DNA from: Gracilaria domingensis
Lineage: Eukaryota; Rhodophyta; Florideophyceae; Gracilariales; Gracilariaceae
Assembly: GCA_022539475.1 (NCBI GenBank)
Contig: VCMS01000228.1
Span: forward strand, 1 to 43,606
Direction: 5' to 3'
DNA length: 43,606 nt
Within the stretch, counting starts at the first letter, position 1, and each line of letters starts with the position of its first letter. Under the pieces are notes generated by a model that worked only from the letters and a program-made list of their open reading frames with translations, was not told the DNA's origin and made no database searches. The translations under genes were made by a program, and so were the position numbers. Below are positions 28,671 to 38,282 of this stretch, piece after piece.

Positions 28671-30569
28671 ATGGCGCATAAAAACACGCCCTCTTCCGGC
28701 TCGCCGGTGCAACAAACGTCTCCATCACACACCCACACACCCACACCTGCCGTAGCAGTGAACGAACCTCCTTCGAGTGAACCCAACGCCACAGCGCTGC
28801 AAACCAACCCTCCGACAACGCCGGTGATCGACCTCACGATGAGTGGACTGCCGCCGAACCAACCTCCGTTCCCCTCCGGGGGCTTCACCGGGTTCCGATC
28901 CGTACCGCTCCCGCAAGGCGGGCAACTGACCAACCGAACCCCCAGCATCGCCGCTGGTTCTGCCGCCCAACACGGCTCTGGCTCCTCCGCGCAACAGGCC
29001 GCTAACGCGAGTCTCTTCGGAGGGTTTCCAGCTGGCGTGCTCTGGCCGCCGTACAACTCCCTTGTGGGGCTCAATCCGGCGAACCGGGGTCACGCTAGAC
29101 GCCTCCGGCTCGCGCCGTGGTTTCACCCGACAGCGGTGTTCAACGAGAACCTCATCGCTGAGTACGCCGATGGGCGAGACACCCTTCCGGGGGACCTGCG
29201 TGCCATCGTGACCACTTCGTGGGATTGGCGCAGTCGCGTGGCCATCCCCTTGCACCATGTGCTGCGGGATAACGGGGAGTCCCGGGCTGAAGCTCATGCT
29301 GCGTTCGTGCAGGTGGCTTACAAACGGCAAAGCCGGGCTCCATTTGAGTTTCCGATTCCTCCGGGTCTCAACTTCGACGTTGAGCTATACCGCACTCGCG
29401 GGGAGATCAGCTACTGCGACCGCCTCGCGGCGTTGGAGACCTTCGCGTGGCGCGGGATGCCCGTAGCGCGGCAAGAAGCCATCGGTTAGCAGCGACCGAT
29501 TATTAGGGCAGAGTTTCGATACCTCTCCCGCCGTTCGCGGTCGAACTTCCTTCAGAACTTCATCCGTTTTGAACGGCGCGCTCGGCTCCAACATGGGTAT
29601 TTTGTCCCGTACCAGAACGTGGAAATCCAGCGCATCGCTCCGGCGCACCGACAAGGTCGGTATGTAGCCCTCCCAGAGTGGTGGAGTTACCTGGAGGCGT
29701 GCCGGGGGTGCTATGTTGAGTGGCCTCCGGTGTTCACCTACTTAGGGTCCTATCTGCTGACAGATCCCCGTACCGGGTTGTGGTCGGTCGTCGTCACCGA
29801 ATGGGCAGTCCGCACCGCGGCTTATATCCTCGCTGAGGCGTACGACCAGTACAGACTTTGGTTCATTCAACCTCGCGTGCGAGCCGCCATCCGAGGATTG
29901 GATCTTGCAGTCCCCCTTGGGGGTCGTGCCAACAACGAAGAAGTCCTCGGTTTGCTGGACTATATCGATGGCGTCGACTGGAGTGAAGTCCCTCTCGCAC
30001 AGAGCGGACGAGCGGACTCCCCCAACACGGGTGGCTTCGGCCCAGGTATGGGAAGAAATACCGCCTTGGCGGGCGACTATGTCTTCTTCGACCCGTGGGA
30101 GTACCGGGAGATCTCCGCTGAGGAAGCGGCTGAGCTCCGTTTCGCTCCCCGGCGCGTGCCGGCCGATCACTCCACTGGGTTCGTTGACTCCGACGAGTAC
30201 TACCAAGATTACCTCGAGGTTGCCCCAATGATGGATAACGATCCCGATGATACGGGTGGTGACGATGGGGGAGTGATGGACGAGACGCCTGAACCTCCGG
30301 CGGAGGGAGCGAGCGGCGTTGCGCCGAGCACGGTCCCCGTCGCGATGGAGTCAGCTGCAGACCCTGCTCCGGTCCCTCCGGTTGCGGCCTCCGAGGCGAA
30401 TCCCCCGCCTGTGGGTATGGACGAAGGAGCTATCATTGCTCGTTTCCTCCGCGGCGCGGGTCTGGGCGCAAACATGGCCTCCGGCGATGTCGCCGCAATG
30501 ACCGAGTCCTTGGCTCAACGCCTTATCGGTGTACAACCTCCCGAGGAGGGCGGTGGTACCGGCCAGTAG
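28671..30569 (+). CDS. Large antisense ORF of the retrotransposon, 632 codons with one in-frame TAG
   Basis: Runs opposite to gag-pol, between the chromodomain and the polypurine tract; its ATG is 42 nt from the polypurine tract, so a promoter would have to lie in or near the LTR. The frame is open from ATG 28671 to TAG 30567-30569 except for TAG at 29487-29489. The DNA just after it continues the same frame and composition (RAEFRYLSRRSRSNFLQNFI). The N-terminal 110 residues are P/T/S-rich and disordered. The middle (about 115-470) looks globular with many W, Y and R (LAPWFHPTAVF, TTSWDWRSRVAIPL, LPEWWSYLEACRGCYVEW). The C-terminus is acidic, then P/A-rich. No known domain. Plant Ty3/Gypsy elements are known to carry antisense ORFs here; function is unknown. 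Confidence 0.65.
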
Positions 30570-30957
30570 CCGTCGTCTCTTCCGTCCCCATAGCTTGGGT
30601 GTATACCTGAATACAGCAGTGTAGCTTGAGATAAAGAGTATCCTTTCTTCTTACCAGTCTCGGACGGTGTCCTTTTGTTCCTCCCGGCATAGCCGGTTTT
30701 GCTTTGCGGTACGCCCGAAAACGCGCACCCTTCCGAGGTGAAAAATCATACCCACTGCGTGGCGTGGGTGCCACTACCAGCGAGCTGGATGAAAAACCCT
30801 CAGGAATGAGTCTTCTTTCCGAATATCGGTGTTCGAGCGACTCAAGCCGGTCAAACCGTCCATACGGCGAGCATTCCCACCAAGGTGGTATGGACTCATT
30901 CCCGTCGCATGACGTGTGTGTGCCAACGATCTGACTTCCTCCGTTTCCACGGCAACC

Positions 30958-32547
30958 TTATCCCACTTGGGCTTGATCCAGCGTCGCTGGCGGTGCAGTA
31001 CCCGTTTTACGGTGATAACTAATGACCTTCGAGCGAGGCAGGTGCTCGATTGGCTCAAGAGTATCCCAACTTGGGTCGTAACCGTACCCACGGACGCGGT
31101 ATAACAAGATGCCCTCCTGGTCCCAGGTATGCCCGACAATGTCGGCGACAACGTACTCCTGAACGTACACTTGCCGGCCTTGCCGTGTTGTAGTCACATC
31201 TCCTTGCGACAACCCTTGTGGGGGTGCGATATCCACGAGTGGAACTTCCGCGCGGCTTGCCGTAATTCGTGCGATTGCTTCACCTCTTAGGGGGCGCTCA
31301 ATACCCGAATCACGGTGGTCGCCTCGCCTTCTCATGGCGCGCATTTCTGCCCGCGCAGTATCCCGCTCGGCAGTGGCAATTCCCTTTCGAGGGGTGGGGA
31401 CGCTAGATGAGCTGGCGACGCCTTGCCGTCATACCGCAAGTTTGCGTGGATCCTTCCGTCGTGACGGTTCAGTCGGTGCCGCAGCGGCTTGCTGATCGCC
31501 GTGTCCGCTTGACGCGGGAGATGCCTTCTCACGGGGCTCGACCACCGTGCGTGCGCGTGACTGCTCCAACGGTTGGTTTCCATGCTCCCTTGGGAGAACC
31601 ACCTCCCTGTTACCGGTGTCGCTCAACGGCTGCGCCGTTGAATTTCCAATTTTTCCAACTTTTTGATTCCCGTTCTGAACGGCTACGTCCGGGTTACCGG
31701 GGCGTTTGACACCGCCGGCGGCGTTCGATCTCGCGATCTCGACGCGCGGCTGCGCCTGTGCCGATATCTTATACCCAGCACTTGGTGATTTCGTACCGTC
31801 CTTGACGTGAACTCTCCCCGGAGCGTCCGGCATTCCACCAACGGTGGTGTCAGTGTATACCGAGGCACTTGGGGTCCTTTTTTTTACTGCTCGAGGCTGC
31901 TCCGCAGTATTTCCCAGGGTTCCTGGTCCTTCTGCATCGCGTTGCGCGGTGGGTTGCGGTGTCGCTGGGCTTTCCCCAGTGGGGCTTCGTTCCGACGACG
32001 TCGGCTTTATGCCGGCGACATCATTCGACTCCGTTTGACCCAGCGCGGCTGGTAAACCACGAGTTTCTTGTGACTTCAATGATTCCGCTTCTGCGTGAGT
32101 GCCCTCAACCGGCGACGGTGTAAACTTCCCGTGGACGGGTGTATGTTGCGATCGTTGCGAGCGCGTGGTCCCTTCACTGACCGGAACATCCGGAGATGTC
32201 GGACCAGTCCGTGCTGCACGGTTGTTCTCACGACGCGACGTCGGAATTGAATCCTCAGCAGAGCGGATATCCTCCTCCCCCTCCTTAGATGGAGCGGCGT
32301 GGGGAGTGGCAGAGCGTCCCGCATCGCGGGTTAGCGAACCCAACGATGGGGTATAAACGGGGGTGCCAGTGTGGCTATTGTTTTCCGACGCAGTCGGGTG
32401 ATCCGACTCCACCGGGAGGTCTGTAAGGCCTCTGTTGGGGTGGAGCAAGACTGAAGGTCTTGACACCACATTTGTTTCCGGTTGTACCGGTGTTGTTGAG
32501 TCCGTAGACACGGGTTCCGTACGAGACGGGGTAACCTCAGACGAGGG
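30958..32547 (-). CDS. C-terminal extension of Pol: long disordered linker and chromodomain, with one TGA
   Basis: Frame offset by one from the integrase because of a run of eight G at 32549-32556 (plus strand). With seven, integrase would read on directly into PPSSEVTPSRTEPV. The first 370 residues are P/S/T/E-rich and low in hydrophobics. A TGA at 31429-31431 interrupts the frame, which continues as RQGVASSSSVPTPRKG and ends in a chromodomain at about 31160-31010: EYVVADIVGHTWDQEG, LLYRVRGYGYDPSWDTLEP, then HLPRSKVISYHRK. The first aromatic of the methyl-lysine cage and the W of SWDT are present. The W of the usual KWKGY is Val here, as in many chromovirus chromodomains. Likely role: targeting integration to marked chromatin. 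Confidence 0.7.
32274..32289 (-). other. Internal copy 1 of the polypurine-tract 14-mer
   Basis: TCTAAGGAGGGGGAGG on the minus strand, containing the 14-mer found at the LTR polypurine tract exactly, within the codons for PSKEGEE of the linker region. Confidence 0.6.
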
Positions 32548-35512
32548 TGGGGGGGGCCAGTACCACGCGGTCGCGGGAGATCCGCTCCTGCGCGTCAGCG
32601 ACTTGTACCACCACAGTGTCCGGTGTAACCGAGATTACCTGGAAGGGTCCATCCGCCACGGGCGAGAGCTTATGACGTTTATCCCTTTCAGGGTTGTAGT
32701 GTTCCTTCCGTACGAAGACACGGTGACCCACAGTAAGTGCTTCAGGGGTTCTTCCTCGCAAGCGAGCGTCAAAATCACGCTTGTAAGCGGCTTGGGCTTT
32801 TGCCATGGACTTCCGGGCAGCGGGGACTAACTTCGTTAGCGACGCCTTCCATTTCTGGCGGTAATCACCCACGGATGGGAAATTGCCCAAGGTAGCTTGT
32901 GATTCTAACGCCACAGGCGGGGGTGTCCTTGACAAGACCAGTTCGAATGGGGAAACACCAGTAGTCCTGTGCACCTGCGTGTTATACGCAAAGGTTAACG
33001 CGTCAGTGTATAAGTCCCATGTTTTTGGGTGGTCAGCAACGTAAGAACGGAGAGATGCCAGCATCGTACGGTTATACCGTTCAACCTGCCCATTACACTG
33101 GGGATGGTAAGTGGTTGTGAAAAGATTTTTTACGTCCATGATGCGGCAAGCATCCTGGAAGAACCGGGATGCGAACTGCTTTCCGTTATCGGATAATAAC
33201 TCCACAGGAGGGCCGTACACAAAGATCCAGTGCGTGGCAAATGCCTTCGCGACTGTGAATGCGGTAATCCTCTTGAGAGGTACTGTCCGAACCAGTTTCG
33301 AGAACCGATCGGTGATAACGAGAAGAAATTTGTTACCTCTCCGAGTGGTAAGCAATGGTCCGAGGATATCGATTGCCACAAATTCAAGCGGCGCCCTGGC
33401 AGGGAATAGTTTCACTTTTTTTGAATTACTTCGGAGCTTCACGCGATTCTTCGCGCACTCGGTGCAGAACCGCACCGTAGCGTAACAATCCAGCGCCATG
33501 GCGGGCCGGTAGAAGTCTTTCCTCAAAGTGAGGTACAGTTTCCTTCCACCTGCGTGGCCGCCTAGCTTTGCGTAATGCGAAAGGTGTAGGATCCTCGTTT
33601 GCAACGAGTGTGGTACCACAACTTGTGGGTGTGACTCGACGGTCCTCACGAGGTAGCCGATGTCGTTAACCTCGAATGGGAGGGTATCACCACCGTTAAG
33701 CCGGGCACGGACCCTGATGCAAAACGGGTCTCCATGTTGCTCTCGGATCATCTCTTCCGGTGCTACCGGGACAAAATTCCCCGGTAGGGGCTTTGCAGCC
33801 TCATTTTCGCCTGCAGCCAGCAGTTCGTCAATGTCAGCGTCCATATCGTCCCAATCTTCTGGCCAGTTGTCAAACTGCCATTCCGGGGGTTCCGGGTTAT
33901 TGTCGTCAACGACGAAGCAAGGTATTTCCTCGTCTTCGGCAACAACAGTCTCCCCATCAGTGGGTAAGCGTGACAACGCGTCCGCCTGAGTGTTCAGGGT
34001 CCCCTTCTTGTATACCACCTCGAAGTCGAATTCCGCAAGGCGGAGTCTCCACCGCATGAGGCGGCCTGATGGATCGCAAATATTCATCAACCACCTCAAC
34101 GAGGAATGATCCGTGTACACGGTAAAGTGCACACCCAAGAGATAGGAGCGGAGAGTAGAAAGTGCCCAAACAACTGCGAGACACTCTTTCTCCGAAACGG
34201 AGTAGTTCCGTTCGTGAACGTTCAGCGAACGTGACCAATAACCAATTGGCTTTCGTTCTCCTTCAGGATTGGTTTGGAACAATGCGCATCCCACTTGGTG
34301 GTCGCTTGAGTCCGTGTCCACAGAGAACGGCAGGCCGGGTTGTGGTAACGATAAGATCGGTGCTGATGTGACAGCCTCCTTTAATGAGTTAAATGCTTCC
34401 GCTTGTGCGGGCGTGAATGGGTCCAGTTTCGGTGGCTGACCTTTCCGCAAGAGTGCGTTTAAGGGAGCCGCAATGTCCGAAAAGTTCGGCACGAATCGTC
34501 TGTAGACGTTGACCAGCCCCAAGAAGGAGCGTAATTCCGTTTGAGTCCGCGGTGCTTTCGCCTTGGCGAGTGATTTGACGCGAGCCTCGTCGATCATCAA
34601 CCGTCCTGGACGGATGATGTGTCCAAGATACTTGACAGTATCGGTGAAGAATTCACACTTCCTCAGCTTGAGGGTTATACCTGCATTGCGCAGAGTGGTC
34701 ATCACGTCCCTGACATGGGCGAGATGGTCGTCCAGGTTACTGGAGAACACGATAATATCGTCAAGGTAGACGAGACAAGTCCGCCACTTGAAGCGGTTCA
34801 ACAAGATGTCGATTGCACGCTGGAAGGTAGCGGGGGCGTTGGTTAAGCCGAAAGGCATCCGCTTGAAGCGGTAACTGCCCGAGTGGCAAACGAACGCGGT
34901 CTTATCGCGGTCTTGCTCCCTAACGGGAACTTGCCAGTATCCCCAATTGGCGTCCAATGCCGTGAACACGGTAGCGTTGCCGAGCGAATCGATGCACTCG
35001 TACATACGAGGAATGGGGTACGTATCTCTGATCGTCACGTCATTAAGCCGGCGGTAGTCGACACAGAACCTCCAGGTTCCGTCGGCTTTGAGTGCCAGTA
35101 CAACTGGGGATGCCCATGGCGACTGGGCGTTTTCAATCACGCCTGCGCGGAGCATCTTATCCACTTGGAACTGTTCTTCTTCCCGAGCCTTCGGTCCTGC
35201 CCTGTAAGGGGGTTGCGCTATCGGACGCGTATTCGGCAGCAAATCGATACGGTGTTCCGTTGCATTTATCTCTCCAAGAGAGCCATCCCACATTGTGGTA
35301 AACTCCCGTAACATGTCTCTCAGACGTTCACGGTGCGACTCCGGTACATGACCGAGATCAAGTTCCTCGAGCGCCTTCAAGGGGTCAACCTTGTCGTAGC
35401 TCGTGGGCTTGCGCTCTTCTGTCCCTGACACAGGGTTGGCTTCCGAGTCAGCCGGTAACTTCTCCGTTGCAACGGTAGTTGTACCCGCGAAAACAACCGC
35501 TTCCTCCCCTCC
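32537..35512 (-). CDS. Pol: reverse transcriptase, RNase H and integrase
   Basis: The frame opens after a TAA at 35513-35515 and ends TGA at 32537-32539. Numbered from the GTG at 35431: RT with LPNTRPIAQPPYR at about 65-77, FCVDYRRLN at 122-130, and the YLDD box at 222-225. RNase H has VDTDSSD at 371-377, SEKE at 413-416, YTDHSSL at 440-446 and ADALSR at 483-488. The integrase zinc finger is H619/H626 with C656 and C659, and the catalytic D688 (AIDILGP), D748 (SDNGKQF) and E784 (NGQVERYNR) are all present. A GPF module is at 928-930. All catalytic residues are intact. The start is not a true initiation site: protease and RT should be continuous, and the frame change arises from a missing G in a G run at 35506-35509. 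Confidence 0.9.
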   Translation of the reverse strand, partial: GGEEAVVFAGTTTVATEKLPADSEANPVSGTEERKPTSYDKVDPLKALEELDLGHVPESHRERLRDMLREFTTMWDGSLGEINATEHRIDLLPNTRPIAQPPYRAGPKAREEEQFQVDKMLRAGVIENAQSPWASPVVLALKADGTWRFCVDYRRLNDVTIRDTYPIPRMYECIDSLGNATVFTALDANWGYWQVPVREQDRDKTAFVCHSGSYRFKRMPFGLTNAPATFQRAIDILLNRFKWRTCLVYLDDIIVFSSNLDDHLAHVRDVMTTLRNAGITLKLRKCEFFTDTVKYLGHIIRPGRLMIDEARVKSLAKAKAPRTQTELRSFLGLVNVYRRFVPNFSDIAAPLNALLRKGQPPKLDPFTPAQAEAFNSLKEAVTSAPILSLPQPGLPFSVDTDSSDHQVGCALFQTNPEGERKPIGYWSRSLNVHERNYSVSEKECLAVVWALSTLRSYLLGVHFTVYTDHSSLRWLMNICDPSGRLMRWRLRLAEFDFEVVYKKGTLNTQADALSRLPTDGETVVAEDEEIPCFVVDDNNPEPPEWQFDNWPEDWDDMDADIDELLAAGENEAAKPLPGNFVPVAPEEMIREQHGDPFCIRVRARLNGGDTLPFEVNDIGYLVRTVESHPQVVVPHSLQTRILHLSHYAKLGGHAGGRKLYLTLRKDFYRPAMALDCYATVRFCTECAKNRVKLRSNSKKVKLFPARAPLEFVAIDILGPLLTTRRGNKFLLVITDRFSKLVRTVPLKRITAFTVAKAFATHWIFVYGPPVELLSDNGKQFASRFFQDACRIMDVKNLFTTTYHPQCNGQVERYNRTMLASLRSYVADHPKTWDLYTDALTFAYNTQVHRTTGVSPFELVLSRTPPPVALESQATLGNFPSVGDYRQKWKASLTKLVPAARKSMAKAQAAYKRDFDARLRGRTPEALTVGHRVFVRKEHYNPERDKRHKLSPVADGPFQVISVTPDTVVVQVADAQERISRDRVVLAPPTLV

Positions 35513-36507
35513 TTAGATGGGGTGTCGTCCTCTTCGGAGGTAACTAATCCGAGGACATCGGCAGCCGTCATCTTCGTTGGGAGCATCGCGAGCGGGTGCG
35601 GTGTCACAGACCCAATGACTTGGTTCTTCACCAGATACTGGGGGGTACTGCCAAGGTTGGCAACAAGTATCCGAAACGGATTATCCGGTGTGACTTGCAC
35701 AACACCATTCGCGACAGCGAGTTGGTATTTCTCGTACAACGAGGGAAGAGGTTGAATAACCCGAAGACCGTGTTGGCGGGAATTAACTGACACCATTACT
35801 TGGGACTCCGGCGGGATTGCGATCGACGCAGCGACGCGAAGCTTGGTGGACTCACGTGGAGCTGGTTGAGATTCCTGCGCAGCAGGCAGAGGAACATGTT
35901 TCTTCGACGCACGCTTTAGCGGACGACGAACAATAGGGACGGACGAACCGTCCTCACGTTCCACACGCCTGCGGCGGGGTCTTATCGAATCGACAAACCT
36001 GTCGCAATAGTCACAACCCAAGATGATTGGGGCAGCTAATGACCGGCACACGATGAAGTCGACCTTCACCACATATGTTCCCAAACGCACGACTAAGCCG
36101 ATTGTTCCCACCGTTGATAACGGGTTGTTGTTCGCATCTGCGACGTCCGGCAAGGTGCCGCTGCGCATACGAGCCCGCAATGGCGGTGTTAGGAGCGATT
36201 CAACTATGAAGTTCGGACCTGCACCTGTGTCTAATACAGTCAGGTAACGCACCATAAACTGGGAGTCAAGGCCAAGGTCAGCGTATACCTTATAGTTACG
36301 CTTGGCCATCACCATGATTCTATCCGGGACCCGGTTATTCTTCACCCGTATCCACGGTCGACGCAAAACACCAAGGTGTTCCGAATCCGCGTCAGCGGCG
36401 TCTCTCCTCGAAAGGATTTTCACCGGGGTGCGAGGCAGTGACGCCTCGGACGTCAACAGCCTCGATCCTGAGGACGTCTCTCCCGAAAGGGAGACTCCCT
36501 CGTTTAG
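35377..36507 (-). CDS. Retropepsin-like aspartic protease region of Pol
   Basis: Entered by -1 frameshifting from gag at GGGAAAC, so there is no start codon of its own; the frame begins with CTA at 36507. The catalytic motif is LTVLDTGAGPNFI at about 36232-36194, and the second conserved element is IILGCDYCDRF near 36030-35998. The frame makes sense down to TPSKEG at about 35508. Beyond that it reads out of register (to a stop at 35377), while the RT frame takes over, because the copy has GGGG where GGGGG would keep PSKEGEEAVVF in one frame. Processing of the polyprotein is the expected role. Confidence 0.8.
   Translation of the reverse strand, partial: LNEGVSLSGETSSGSRLLTSEASLPRTPVKILSRRDAADADSEHLGVLRRPWIRVKNNRVPDRIMVMAKRNYKVYADLGLDSQFMVRYLTVLDTGAGPNFIVESLLTPPLRARMRSGTLPDVADANNNPLSTVGTIGLVVRLGTYVVKVDFIVCRSLAAPIILGCDYCDRFVDSIRPRRRRVEREDGSSVPIVRRPLKRASKKHVPLPAAQESQPAPRESTKLRVAASIAIPPESQVMVSVNSRQHGLRVIQPLPSLYEKYQLAVANGVVQVTPDNPFRILVANLGSTPQYLVKNQVIGSVTPHPLAMLPTKMTAADVLGLVTSEEDDTPSKEGRKRLFSRVQLPLQRRSYRLTRKPTLCQGQKSASPRATTRLTP
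35502..35517 (-). other. Internal copy 2 of the polypurine-tract 14-mer, one G short
   Basis: TCTAAGGAGGGGAGGA on the minus strand. Adding one G gives the 14-mer of the LTR polypurine tract and also restores one frame across protease and RT with the peptide PSKEGEE, as in the linker copy at 32274-32289. Confidence 0.55.
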
Positions 36508-36513
36508 TTTCCC
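36470..36513 (-). promoter_or_regulatory. Programmed -1 ribosomal frameshift signal at the gag-pol junction
   Basis: The heptamer GGGAAAC (36513-36507) sits in the gag frame as G-GGA-AAC, followed at once by the gag-frame stop TAA (36506-36504). Five nt after the heptamer (TAAAC) a stem-loop begins: GAGG-GTCTCCC arms with loop TTTC and GGGAGAGAC-CCTC, spanning 36501-36470. A -1 slip leads exactly into the protease frame (CTA AAC GAG...). Slippery heptamer, spacer of 5-8 nt and a stable stem-loop are the three known parts of retroviral -1 sites; GGGAAAC is used by Mason-Pfizer monkey virus at gag-pro. Confidence 0.8.
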
Positions 36514-38282
36514 TGGGCTTCCGCCTGCGGCGGCTGCTCAGGTTCCTCGGCAACGAGTGCATGGGCCCGTTGGCCGTGGGGTCCCGCATGAGCGGTGTTT
36601 TGATCGGCAACAACCTGGGGAGCAGGGCGTACCGGCTGTGCGGGGACATTCCGTTGTGGCGGAGCTGTCGTGACGGCATGTGAAAAGTCCGTCTTGGCAC
36701 GCAGATACGACGTCATTGGGACGGATTGCTTCTCCTCAGGAGTGAGGGCCTCGTAGTTCACCGTAACTTTGGCCATATCTCTCATGGAGAGTAGTCACTG
36801 GGGCGAGATGGGACCATGCGTGTAGCAGAGGTGACAGATTGCCAATCTATCACCCGTACGCGGGGCCGCATTTCGAGCATCGGTGAACCCTACCCGAGGT
36901 CGGGTGTCCTTCCATCCGGGCCGTTGAAAACGGGTTGCTCCGTTCGAGTACGGAATTCGAGGTCCGTGAACACGGTTGGCATCTGCGTAAAGCAGGGTGC
37001 CGTCTTGGGCCGTGTCGAAAGAAGGGTCCGTTGTCGACGGTAGTTCGGTCGTTGGAATGGAACCCAACCCATCATGGGCAAGCTGTACGTTATCATACTC
37101 CCGTTGGGAGGCCTCATTCGCTATCAGCGACAAAGATGGGGATTTGTTCTCCATCATCAACGCCTTGGCGGACCTGATCCTAGTACTAGGGCCTCGTGTA
37201 CGTAGTGCATCACCTTCCGCTCGAGCGTACTGGACCAACTCGATGTAGGTAACCTTCCGCTTATCCTCGCGGTAGCGGGCGACTAAGGTCTTGATAGCAG
37301 GGTCCAGCCCATCCACGAACATCGTGCAGCGTTCCCCGACGGGGTAGACATTCCCACTGCGGTGGAAAGCCTTGTTCAGGCGTACCGAGTAATCGGTTTC
37401 GGTCTCTCCCTGACGCTGACGAGTGTCTCGCAAAGCGAGTATGGCATTCCCAATAGCATCATTGGTGGCGTATGACCTCAGCAGGTATTGAACTGCTTCG
37501 GGCCAGCAGGTAACTCCCTCCTCGGAGGCCCGTGAAGAGCTCCGCATGGAGTTGTACTGGTCCTCGGCCACACCACGTAAGAAATACGGTAACGCGATGT
37601 ACGCTTGGCCTTCATTCATTCCGAGAATATCGGCTTCCGCTATGAAGCGGGCAAGAAAATCAAGCACCAACACTGGGTCTTCTCCAGAAAAGGTCCGGTT
37701 ACGAAGAGAGAGTTGCATGCGCTTGATGCAATCCTTGACTCTTCCCGTTCCACGGGGTGTACGATCCAGTGAGGAATCTTCCAAACGGTAGTACCGGTAA
37801 GACAATAACTTCCGATACATCGGGTTTGTCGGCTTCAGCTCCTTAAGGCCGGAGTGTTTCCGTCCTTTCGAACGAGCTCGAACGGCACCATGGGAGGCCG
37901 ACGACCGCTTTGAGCGTAAATAGCGCCCAGCGCGACGATCGTCCTCGGACGAGTCCGACGAGTCGGAACCTTCCGGGCCATCCGGGTTGTCAGTCGACGT
38001 ACTCGACGAGTCCGAGTCCTGGTCTTCTTCCTTGAACTTCCGCCTGCGGCGAGACCTATCCCGACCAGTGTGCTTGTCGCGGTGCGACACGGCAACCGGC
38101 TCTGCCGGAGTGTTGAATCCTGCCATAGCAGCTTTTTCCAACGTCTCCAGACGCTCTCGAATCCGATCGAATCGGGTCTCAACTCCTTCCACGAAGGCAG
38201 CGGGTCCTCCAAGACATTCCAACACAGTGTTGACGTCGGACCGTAGGATACGGAGATCCTCTGCGACATCCTTCACAGGAGC
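36504..38282 (-). CDS. Gag polyprotein, N-terminus lost, with an in-frame TGA in the zinc knuckle
   Basis: Open from the junction with the transposon (38282) to TAA 36504-36506. No ATG is evident near the 5' end, so the start has been lost. Order: an N-terminal helical stretch, a highly charged S/D/R region (SDSSDSSEDDRR), then the retrotransposon Gag core KLLSYRYYRLEDSS, FSGEDPVLVLDFLARF, ALPYFLRGVAEDQY, YLLRSYATND, TETDYSVRLNKAF and YPVGERCTMFVDGLDPAIKTLV. Near the C-terminus C-H-L-C-YTHG-P-ISPQ-TGA reads as a CCHC zinc knuckle whose His is Pro and whose last Cys codon is TGA (36795-36797). After the TGA the same frame continues LLSMRDMAKVTVNYEAL for about 90 more codons to the frameshift site. 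Confidence 0.8.

Larger units (their letters stand above)
28150..38282 (-). mobile_element. Ty3/Gypsy chromovirus-like LTR retrotransposon, 5' end missing
   Basis: On the minus strand, in order: Gag (open at 38282), a -1 frameshift site, protease, RT-RNase H, integrase with GPF/Y, linker, chromodomain, an antisense ORF, polypurine tract and 3' LTR. The integrase lies downstream of RT, as in Ty3/Gypsy. The Gag N-terminus, primer-binding site and 5' LTR are missing because the second Plavaka-like element begins at 38283; they may lie beyond it, outside the window. Two nonsense codons and two homopolymer indels make this copy non-autonomous if the sequence is correct. Confidence 0.85.

Noticed and set aside
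35377..35505. C-terminal part of the protease frame (RLFSRVQLPLQRRSYRL...) as real protein
   Set aside because: It reads through in a shifted register after a missing G. The RT frame over the same DNA gives the sensible sequence, so this tail is an artefact of the frameshift.
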